Assembly: GCA_964640305.1 (NCBI GenBank)
Contig: CAZXFF010000020.1
Location: 1-30,253 of the forward strand
Source of the DNA: Coprenecus sp964640305
GTDB taxonomy: Bacteria > Bacteroidota > Bacteroidia > Bacteroidales > UBA932
DNA length: 30,253 nucleotides
Direction: 5' to 3'
The notes under the pieces were generated by a model. That model was not told the origin of the DNA and did no database searches. It saw only the letters and a program-made list of their open reading frames with translations. Below are positions 16,287 through 23,383 of the stretch, in pieces (within the stretch, counting starts at the first letter, position 1; every line of letters begins with the position of its first letter). The translations under genes and the position numbers were made by a program.

Positions 16287-18091
16287 AAGAGAGGTTCTTA
16301 TCCGGATATCATGACTTTGTCATACCATTCATGGTCGGTATGACCTTTATCATCATCTATCTGCTTATAGCGATAGTCAAGGTGATAATCCAGCTTCCGG
16401 TGCAGGACAGGAAGCGTCTTTTTCTTTCACTGGTTAATCCTGTGGCCCTTTACCGGAATTTCAGGGATATAGTATGCGATGTCCTCTTGCATACGAAGAT
16501 ATGGAAACGTAAACCGTTGCTCGGATATATGCATTCAAGCATTGCATTCGGGTGGTTTATGCTGATAGTATTGGGACACATAGAGACCTGGTTCTATGTC
16601 CCCGACAGGTTGTCAACATTCTATTATCCCGTCTTTTTCAGGTTTTTCGTTATGGAAACGAACCATACCATAGGTGGATCGTTTTTCTTTTTCCTGATGG
16701 ACTTTTTCCTTCTGGTCGTACTCAGCGGGGTATTTCTGGCAATGTTCAAGCGTATCCGTTCCAGGATATTCGGAATGAGGAGGACTACGCGCAATCCCCT
16801 ACCCGACCGGATAGCAATGTATCTGCTTTGGGCGATATTCCCGGTCCGTCTTTTGGCAGAAAGCTTTACGGCAGGCATAAGCGGCGGCAGTTTTCTGACC
16901 AGACCAATGTATTGGCTTTTCAGCAATTTCCTTACGAACAGTTATCATATAGTCCCTACGTGGTGGGTATATTCGTCGGTACTCGGCCTTTTCTTTGTGC
17001 TGCTTCCTTTTACCAGATATATGCATATACCGACAGAAGCATTTCTCATCATCCTCAGGAATGCCGGGATAAGGATTTCTTCGCCCAGGAAAGGTTACAG
17101 CATTGCTACCATATATTCTTGTTCAAACTGCGGGATGTGCATCGATGCATGTCCCATGATGGGGCATAAGAAAAACCTACGGTATGCGACGGTATATTTC
17201 AACAGAATGCTGAGGAGGAGGAACTATGCCAGATGTGAAGAATCGGCCGACAAGTGCCTGATGTGCGGAAAATGTGTAAGTGTATGTCCCGTCGGTGTGG
17301 ATTCATGTTCCCTCAAACGTCAGATACGGGCCAAAGCCAATCCGGATATTCCTGTAGATTATTCATATTTCGACAGGATTCCAGCTCCTGTTCCCGGATC
17401 AGTATCAGATAAGGTATTGTATTATGCCGGCTGTATGACGCAGCTTACACCTGTTATATCGAAATCAGTCAGGAAAGTCCTTGACAAGGCAGGTGTAGAA
17501 TATTCGCTGATGGATGAAAACGGAGGAATATGCTGTGGGCGTCCGATGCTGTTATCGGGAAAAACTGCTGTTGCGGCGGAAATGATACGCAAGAACACGG
17601 AACTGATAAAAGCTTCAGGGGCAGCAGTGCTGCTTCTTTCCTGTCCGATATGCTACAAGGTGTTCAAAGAAGAGTATGATCTTAAGGGCATACGCATATT
17701 GCATTATACAGAGTATTTTGATGAACTCGTTAAAAAAGGCCTTATTACCCTTTCCCGGACAAATGAGAAGATTGTATACCACGATCCATGTGAGCTTGGC
17801 CGCGGCTGCGGAATCTATCAGGAACCTAGACATGTCCTTTCAGCGGTTTCTGATCTGGTGGAAGCAGAGAAGCATGGTGATGAAAGCGTATGCTGCGGGG
17901 GGAGTCTGGGAAGTCTTACTCTTTCATACGAAGACAGGAAGAGCATTACCATGGATTCGATAGACAACCTTATGTATGCGTCTCCTGAAAGGATCGTTAC
18001 GGCCTGTCCGTTATGCCTCAAGACGTTTGCACCGTACTCACCATGCAAAGTAAGTGACTTTGCGGAGGTAATTGCCGAAAATATAGAATAA
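16283..18091 (+). CDS. Membrane cytochrome-b-like / HdrD fusion protein
   Basis: This 602-residue fusion has an N-terminal membrane part (helices near 13-36, 84-104, 130-155, 176-195 and 225-245) with candidate heme ligands His84, His99, His128, His222 and His248, resembling the HdrE/NarI/DsrM type. A cytosolic part follows with two [4Fe-4S] motifs (Cys280/283/286/290 and Cys325/328/331/335) and two complete CCG domains: Cys384, Cys417-418 (GICCGRP), Cys454/457 (CPIC), then Cys503, Cys537-538 (VCCGGS), Cys575/578 (CPLC). This is HdrE plus HdrD in one chain, expected to link the quinone pool to a thiol/disulfide or similar site. The start is GTG at 16283, overlapping the previous TGA by four bases. 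The actual substrate and heme content cannot be read from the sequence. Confidence 0.85.
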   Translation: MKERFLSGYHDFVIPFMVGMTFIIIYLLIAIVKVIIQLPVQDRKRLFLSLVNPVALYRNFRDIVCDVLLHTKIWKRKPLLGYMHSSIAFGWFMLIVLGHIETWFYVPDRLSTFYYPVFFRFFVMETNHTIGGSFFFFLMDFFLLVVLSGVFLAMFKRIRSRIFGMRRTTRNPLPDRIAMYLLWAIFPVRLLAESFTAGISGGSFLTRPMYWLFSNFLTNSYHIVPTWWVYSSVLGLFFVLLPFTRYMHIPTEAFLIILRNAGIRISSPRKGYSIATIYSCSNCGMCIDACPMMGHKKNLRYATVYFNRMLRRRNYARCEESADKCLMCGKCVSVCPVGVDSCSLKRQIRAKANPDIPVDYSYFDRIPAPVPGSVSDKVLYYAGCMTQLTPVISKSVRKVLDKAGVEYSLMDENGGICCGRPMLLSGKTAVAAEMIRKNTELIKASGAAVLLLSCPICYKVFKEEYDLKGIRILHYTEYFDELVKKGLITLSRTNEKIVYHDPCELGRGCGIYQEPRHVLSAVSDLVEAEKHGDESVCCGGSLGSLTLSYEDRKSITMDSIDNLMYASPERIVTACPLCLKTFAPYSPCKVSDFAEVIAENIE

Positions 18092-18112
18092 TCCATTAAT
18101 CAATAATAAAAT

Positions 18113-19399
18113 ATGAATACTTTCACACCCACAGACTATACGTTGATGAACGTGGCGACAGGCAGGACATTTCATGATGCAGGATGGATTCTTGCAGATA
18201 AGGAATCTCCAGTACCTTCGTTGGTGCGTACTGTATACGGCAAAAAACAGTTGGAGACCAGGCCTGATGACTGGGGATTCTACCGCTTTGCGGACTGGTT
18301 GCCGATACACCGTGTACTGCGCAACTCTGCAACTACTGTAACATACCGCAGTGAAAAACTGGCCAAACACTTGGGTCTCGGGAATCTTTATATATCGTTT
18401 TCCGGTTACTGGCCTGAGAAAGGGGCAATGATGCAGACATGTTCATTCAAGGAAACAGAGGCATATTCTGTGTGCGGAAGACTGCCGGAAAACAGCGGAC
18501 GTGTTCTGGTAGTGGCTTCTGCCGGAAATACGGCAAGGGCATTTGCCAAGGTATGTTCTGAAAACGGTATACCTCTCCTTCTCTGTGTACCTTATGACAA
18601 CATCGACGCCTTGTGGTTCTCAAGTCCTGTCAAGGATTGCGTGAAACTGGTTTGCTCCCCCAAAGGGAGTGACTATTTCGATGCGATAGCCCTTGCTCAG
18701 ATTGCATGTGCGAATCCGAAATACCTTGATGAAGGCGGAGCGAAGAATGTAGCACGCAGGGACGGAATGGGTACGACCGTGCTTTCTGCAGCTGTCGCAA
18801 TCGGTGAGATTCCGGATTCATATTTTCAGGCAATCGGAAGCGGAACAGGTGCGATAGCGGCTTGGGAAGCCAATATGAGACTTAATGGAGATGGCCGTTT
18901 CGGCAACAAGAAGATGAAGCTGCATACGGTGCAGAATATACCTTTTACTCCGATGTACGATGCCTGGCATGCCGGCAGCAGGGATCTGTTGCCGATGGAT
19001 GACAATCTGGCCAGAAAACATGCAGGAATGATAGATGCCAAGGTCCTTTCGAACCGCAGGCCTCCCTATTCCTTGGCAGGAGGAGTTTTCGATGCCTTGA
19101 AGGATACCTGTGGAGATATTGAGGCTGTCACAAATGAAGAACTGCGCAGATCGGCTGCAATGTTCAGGGAACTTGAGGGTGTCGATATATATTCTGCATC
19201 CGGAGTTGCACTTTGCGGACTGGAAAAAGCCGTTGCTGCGGGTAGAGTTTCCAAAGATGAGATAGTAATGCTGAATATTACCGGCGGTGGTGAGAATATG
19301 TTCAAATCTACCAACAGTATATATGACCTGAAGCCTGTAATGGTTCTGGATCCTTCTGACAAAGAGAAGGCTGCCAATGAATTTGAAAAACTGTTCTGA
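18113..19399 (+). CDS. Cysteate synthase (PLP enzyme, threonine-synthase paralogue)
   Basis: Cysteate synthase replaces the phosphate of O-phosphoserine with sulfite to give L-cysteate. It is known from Methanosarcina coenzyme M synthesis, and cysteate is the headgroup precursor of Bacteroidetes sulfonolipids. The 428 residues are a fold-type II PLP enzyme with the Schiff-base lysine at Lys113 (TCSFKETEA) and the phosphate/PLP-contacting ASAGNTARAF (135-144). From memory, the segments FADWLP, YISFSGYWPEKGA, EGGAKNVARRDGMGT, YFQAIGSGTGAIAAWEA and NIPFTPMYDAW follow the methanosarcinal cysteate synthase closely, and do not resemble the usual Bacteroidetes ThrC. The neighbouring SulP gene and Hdr-like genes support sulfur metabolism. 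Automated annotation would probably call it threonine synthase. No promoter is visible in the 21-base gap upstream. Confidence 0.82.
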   Translation: MNTFTPTDYTLMNVATGRTFHDAGWILADKESPVPSLVRTVYGKKQLETRPDDWGFYRFADWLPIHRVLRNSATTVTYRSEKLAKHLGLGNLYISFSGYWPEKGAMMQTCSFKETEAYSVCGRLPENSGRVLVVASAGNTARAFAKVCSENGIPLLLCVPYDNIDALWFSSPVKDCVKLVCSPKGSDYFDAIALAQIACANPKYLDEGGAKNVARRDGMGTTVLSAAVAIGEIPDSYFQAIGSGTGAIAAWEANMRLNGDGRFGNKKMKLHTVQNIPFTPMYDAWHAGSRDLLPMDDNLARKHAGMIDAKVLSNRRPPYSLAGGVFDALKDTCGDIEAVTNEELRRSAAMFRELEGVDIYSASGVALCGLEKAVAAGRVSKDEIVMLNITGGGENMFKSTNSIYDLKPVMVLDPSDKEKAANEFEKLF

Positions 19400-19409
19400 T
19401 GTCCTTGAG

Positions 19410-21115
19410 ATGAAAACATCCTTTTCTTTCAGCCCTAAATTTTTCGAATTGTTCAAGCGGGGCAACTATTCTTTGTCAACTTTCAGATCTGACCTTATTG
19501 CAGGGGTGATAGTAGGGATCATTGCCCTTCCGTTGGCTATCGCATTCGGTATAGCATCCGGAGTCTCTCCGCAACAGGGGCTGATTACTGCAGTAATTGC
19601 CGGATTCCTGGTTTCCTTTCTTGGAGGTACCCATTACCTTATCGGAGGTCCTACAGGTGCATTTATAGTAATTGTTTATGGTATTGTCCAGCAATACGGC
19701 ATGAACGGATTGATAATAGCAACCCTTATGGCCGGGATTCTGCTGGTTCTTATGGGAATATTCCGTCTTGGCTCCATAATCAAGTTCATCCCCTATCCTA
19801 TCGTAGTAGGATTCACCTCCGGTATAGCCGTTGTGATTTTCTCTACACAGATAAAGGATTTCTTCGGATTGACAATAGAAGGGTCTCCTTCAGGATTTAT
19901 AGAACAGTGGAAGGCATATATTGCCGCTTTCCACACTATCAGTATTCCTGAAACGTTGCTCGGTCTGTTATGCCTGCTGATAATAATTTTCTGGCCAAGG
20001 GTAACAAGAAAGATTCCTGGATCGCTTATTGCGATAATTGTCGGGACAGCCGCATCTGTAATAGCTCTCAGGATTCCTGGTGTAAGTTTCATAACCATAG
20101 GAGACAAATTCCCCGAATTGGCTAACGGGCTTTCCTTTCCGGCTCCCGTTCTCCCGAAGATGGATATTACTACTGTCAGGGAACTGTTTTCCCCTGCCTT
20201 TACCATAGCAATGCTCTGTGCCATAGAATCCTTGCTTGCAGCCATGGTTGCAGACGGTGTGACAGGGAAAAAGCATGACTCGAATACCGAACTCATAGGT
20301 CAGGGTATTGCCAATATCGTTACTCCTCTTTTCGGAGGTATACCTGCTACCGGAGCCATCGCCAGAACAATGGCAAATATAAACAATGGAGGCAAGACTG
20401 CTGTAGCGGGAGTCGTTCATGCTATAGTTCTGCTNNNNNNNNNNTCCTTTTCCTGCTTCCCTATGCTATATATATTCCGCTTTCATGCCTTGCTGCAATT
20501 CTGGGAATGGTAGCTTATAACATGAGTGAGTGGAGGACTTTCAAATATCTCCTCAAGGCCGACAGGGCTGACGTCATTGTTCTTCTGATTACTTTCTTCC
20601 TGACTGTAATAGTTGATCTGACCGTGGCCATAGAAGTGGGTCTTGTGCTGGCGGTAATCCTGTTTGTCAAGCGTGTTTCAGAGACATCGACAATCAGTGT
20701 ACTCCAGCAGGAAAAACTTGCAGCAACTGAAAACGAGGAACTGTCTTCTTTGGACGATACTGAACATCTGACTATACCCAAAGGAATAGAGGTATATGAA
20801 ATCAACGGACCTTATTTCTTCGGACTTGCAAGTAAAATGGACGAGATAGACAGGATCCGGCACAGTAAACTGAAGGTAAGGGTCATACGTATGAGACGTG
20901 TGCCTTTTATTGACTCGACCGGGCAGAACAATCTCCGGAATCTCTGGAAGCGTTCCCAGGCGGAAGGAATAACCGTGGTGTTGTCGGGAGTAAATGAAAA
21001 TGTACGCAAGTCCCTTGAAAAGACAGGATTGGATAAAGAAGTGGGAGAAGACAACATCTTCCCCCACATTGTACCTGCCATGGCCCGTGCAAACGAGCTG
21101 GTGGCTGAAGAATAG
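19410..21115 (+). CDS. SulP-family anion transporter with STAS domain (interrupted by an assembly gap)
   Basis: SulP/SLC26 proteins move sulfate, bicarbonate or related anions across the inner membrane. The N-terminal transport domain shows the hallmark opening (LIAGVIVGIIALPLAIAFGIASG), GGTHYLIGGPTGAF, IPYPIVVGFTSGIAVVIF and GGIPATGAIARTMANINNGGKT. The C-terminal cytosolic STAS domain spans about the last 120 residues (GIEVYEINGPYFFGLA; MRRVPFIDSTG; VVLSGVNENVRKSLEKTG). Ten Ns at 20435-20444 split it. Upstream coding is in one frame up to the Ns and downstream coding resumes in another (LFLLPYAIYIPLSCLAAILG, then MVAYNMSEWRTF), so this is one gene with a mis-sized gap, not two genes. The start at 19410 (MKTSFSFSP) is preferred to the ATG at 19377 that overlaps the previous gene. 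Sulfate or sulfite is the likely cargo from context, but bicarbonate is possible. Confidence 0.88.
20435..20444. other. Assembly gap (10 N)
   Basis: A run of ten N lies inside the sulP transport domain. The codons before it end with two bases of an incomplete codon, and those after it resume in a frame that requires the missing length to be a multiple of three plus two. Ten does not satisfy this, so the N count is a placeholder or off by a few bases. Confidence 0.97.
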
Positions 21116-21121
21116 TATTGG

Positions 21122-22270
21122 CTAAAGGTTCCGGACCATACCGCAGAACAGAATTGCCCCGCTTTCTGTATCCCTGATGGTGAATATGAACGGACGGTCT
21201 GCAGTGAATGCGGGTGGTTCCGGACCGAGAGAAGTGCGCATGATACCTACAGCTGTTACTGCAGCCGCTTCACTGCCTTCTTCATTTACTTCAATAAAAG
21301 TCTTATGGATTACTTTGCTGACTTCCAGCGGTATCCTGGAAAAATTGGAGAAGTCTGCAGCTGAGGTGAATGCAGTTTTCATCCCCATGGCTTTCAGCAC
21401 CGTGTTCAGGTTGGTTTCATATTCTGCCTTGAATGCCGGAATCCTTACTTTGACCTCAGTGGTTTCCATATTGCCGAGAATCTTCCTGTATTCGATGCTG
21501 CTGAACTGATCGGCAAACTGCATGATATCCGAACCTTCGGCAGGCAGGATGATATCCATTGCCATACTGCCGTCTCCATAAGTCAGTTCAAGAACGGAGA
21601 CGTTTCTGTCATTGAAGAAACGGTAGTTGCCTTTGCGGTACATGAATCTGGTTTCAGAATCGTTGGAAGTACCGTGGAAAATGCCGGTGGCGCTGGATGA
21701 CGGACTGAAAGGTTCGCTCCATAATCCTTTGAAATAGATGGCATTGATCAGATACATCATGTCTGCAGGAGAAATATTGTCAATGATTTCTTCTATTCTG
21801 CCTTCAGTATTTGCAGCGCACCACCCGTTGATGACGGATACTGAAGACGGTGATCCGAAATCCAGAGACGATACGGATGCTCCGTAGTTCTTCTGTATTG
21901 TTTTCGCTGTGGGTTTCTTCATCTTCCATCTGTCGGAGATCCAGATGGAATTGGCTATGTCCAGAGTAATACCCTCCCGTTCTTGGCAGAGATGCTCCAA
22001 TTCGTTTCTGTAAAACTTATTGACTGATTTCATGTCAGTGTTGCCAGTGCCGGTTGTCTTAAGGATTTCTTCTCTTGTAATCCCGTTAGCCCCGTTTGCA
22101 GTCATGGCCAAAGCGACGGAAACACTTTCCGGGGATAGGAAAATGACATTTGCATTGTCTTCTCTCGCTACTGAAGACAACAGACTGAATGAAAAGTCCT
22201 GTCCGTATGTATATGATGTGGTGGAAGCAAATGCCAATACGGACATCAGTGTGTAAACTGTCTTTCTCAT
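21122..22270 (-). CDS. Secreted serpin (serine/cysteine protease inhibitor)
   Basis: Serpins trap serine or cysteine proteases through a reactive-centre loop. The 382-residue protein has a signal peptide (MRKTVYTLMSVLAFAST, cleavage near TYG-QDF) and no lipobox, so it is exported to the periplasm or beyond. Serpin landmarks are present: NVIFLSPESVSVALAM, the LINAIYFKGLW strand, KVRIPAFKAEYE, and the hinge EVNEEGSEAAAVTAV followed by the exposed loop and DRPFIFTIRD near the end. The hinge has small residues at the positions needed for loop insertion, so it should be inhibitory. Counting from the hinge puts P1 near the MRTS stretch, but the loop is about three residues longer than in alpha-1-antitrypsin, so P1 is uncertain. 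It has its own promoter and is convergent with sulP with six bases between the stop codons. Confidence 0.9.
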   Translation of the reverse strand: MRKTVYTLMSVLAFASTTSYTYGQDFSFSLLSSVAREDNANVIFLSPESVSVALAMTANGANGITREEILKTTGTGNTDMKSVNKFYRNELEHLCQEREGITLDIANSIWISDRWKMKKPTAKTIQKNYGASVSSLDFGSPSSVSVINGWCAANTEGRIEEIIDNISPADMMYLINAIYFKGLWSEPFSPSSSATGIFHGTSNDSETRFMYRKGNYRFFNDRNVSVLELTYGDGSMAMDIILPAEGSDIMQFADQFSSIEYRKILGNMETTEVKVRIPAFKAEYETNLNTVLKAMGMKTAFTSAADFSNFSRIPLEVSKVIHKTFIEVNEEGSEAAAVTAVGIMRTSLGPEPPAFTADRPFIFTIRDTESGAILFCGMVRNL

Positions 22271-22292
22271 ATTTTTTGTATTTAATCCAGAA

Positions 22293-22324
22293 CAAAGATA
22301 GTAAAAAAGGGGACTGCTGACAAA
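22293..22324 (-). promoter_or_regulatory. Bacteroidetes-type promoter for the serpin gene
   Basis: On the minus strand TTTG (22324-22321), 20 bases, then TATCTTTG (22300-22293) match the Bacteroidetes consensus. The serpin ATG is at 22270, about 15-18 bases below the expected start point. The -33 box lies in the loop of the upstream operon's terminator hairpin and the spacer covers its T-run. Confidence 0.75.
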
Positions 22325-22340
22325 CGGCAGCTGTCCCCTT
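22303..22340 (-). terminator. Intrinsic terminator of the kam/butyrate operon
   Basis: On the minus strand a GC-rich hairpin has an outer stem GGGGAC/GTCCCC (22309-22314 with 22333-22338), a single T:T mismatch, an inner GCTG/CAGC stem (22316-22319 with 22328-22331) and an eight-base loop. Two flanking A:T pairs extend it, and a run of six T follows on that strand (22308-22303). It begins 24 bases beyond the etfA stop. Confidence 0.85.
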
Positions 22341-22363
22341 AAGTGATGGTTGGTTAAGGATGT

Positions 22364-23365
22364 CTACTTCATCTCTTTTCTTAGCCTTTCTGTAAGGAGA
22401 GGTACAATCTTGTTGACATCGCCTACGATCCCTACATCAGAAACATTGAAAATAGGAGCGAACTTGTCTTTGTTGACTGCAATTATGAAATCCGATTCTT
22501 CCATTCCTGCAAGGTGCTGGATCGCACCGGAGATGCCTAATGCAAAATACAGGTCAGGACGTACCGTTTTGCCTGTCTGTCCCACCTGGCAGCTGTGCGG
22601 CATAATACCGGCATCTACCATTGCACGTGATGAAGATACCTGTGCGTCGAGGACATCGGCAAGTTCCTGAAGTTTGGCAAATCCTTCTTTTGTCCCGACT
22701 CCCCTTCCTCCGGAAATCAGTATTCTTGCTTCTGATATATCCATACGTGTCTTTTCTTCCTTGATTTCTTCAATCAGGCGTACTTTGATTCTGGATTTGT
22801 CGAATTTGGTTTCAAAACGGACGGTTTCGCCGGTCCTTCCTGCTTCTCTGGTCCGTTTCTGCATTACACCTGGACGTACGGTAGACATCTGGGGACGGTG
22901 TTCAGTACACATGATGGTAGCCATGAGGTTTCCTCCGAATGCAGGGCGGGTCATCATCAGTTGCTTGTCTTCGGAAATGTCAAGTTTTGTACAGTCTGCA
23001 GTAAGACCGGTTGCAAGTCTTGCAGACAGACGCGGTGCAAGGTCACGCCCGATTGTAGTTGCTCCGAACAGTACTATATTGGGTCTCAATGCATTTATAA
23101 TCTGTGAGACAGCCTGTGCATATTCTTCAGTTATGTAATTTGCAAGTTCTGCATGGTCCGTCACGACTACTTCATCTGCTCCGTATTCGAAAAGTTCCTG
23201 TATCAGGTTCTCGACATTGTATCCGGCGAGAATGGCGACTACTTTTTCTCCAAGATTGTCCGCCAGTTCCCTTGCCTTTCCGATGAGTTCCAGGGCTACA
23301 GGCTGTATAACACCGCCTCTCTGCTCTGCGAATACATATACGTGTTTATAGTCTTTATTGCTCAT
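22364..23365 (-). CDS. etfA: Electron transfer flavoprotein alpha subunit
   Basis: EtfA binds FAD and, with EtfB, carries electrons to or from acyl-CoA dehydrogenase. The 333 residues have the N-terminal domain (YVFAEQRGG, LFGATTIGRDLAPRLSARL at about 100-117) and the C-terminal FAD domain (ISGGRGVGTKEGF at 217-229, SSSRAMVDAGIMPHSCQVGQTG at 244-265 split around the conserved SR, YFALGISGAIQHLAGM, FIIAVNKD). In this context it probably works with butyryl-CoA dehydrogenase on crotonyl-CoA, possibly in flavin-based electron bifurcation with NADH and ferredoxin; that is an inference from the pairing and not proved by a motif. It is the last gene of the operon, 18 bases after etfB and just before an intrinsic terminator. 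Confidence 0.95.
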   Translation of the reverse strand: MSNKDYKHVYVFAEQRGGVIQPVALELIGKARELADNLGEKVVAILAGYNVENLIQELFEYGADEVVVTDHAELANYITEEYAQAVSQIINALRPNIVLFGATTIGRDLAPRLSARLATGLTADCTKLDISEDKQLMMTRPAFGGNLMATIMCTEHRPQMSTVRPGVMQKRTREAGRTGETVRFETKFDKSRIKVRLIEEIKEEKTRMDISEARILISGGRGVGTKEGFAKLQELADVLDAQVSSSRAMVDAGIMPHSCQVGQTGKTVRPDLYFALGISGAIQHLAGMEESDFIIAVNKDKFAPIFNVSDVGIVGDVNKIVPLLTERLRKEMK

Positions 23366-23383
23366 ATCGATCGGTGTTAATAG

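Noticed and set aside
16552..17169. A 205-codon open frame inside the membrane HdrED fusion gene
   Set aside because: It is an out-of-frame shadow, rich in rare composition, with no recognisable domain, while the HdrED frame has all its motifs.
13147..18091. Classical CoB-CoM heterodisulfide reductase
   Set aside because: No coenzyme M/B pathway is expected in Bacteroidales. The HdrA is short and lacks ferredoxin domains, and the membrane subunit is fused.
18113..19399. Threonine synthase
   Set aside because: Motifs and length fit cysteate synthase better and the neighbours concern sulfur, not threonine. Kept as the main alternative.
20507..21115. A separate STAS-domain protein gene starting at 20507, or a sulP pseudogene ending at 20513
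   Set aside because: Coding continues upstream of 20507 in the same frame to the N run with typical SulP helix sequence. The break is explained by the wrongly sized gap.
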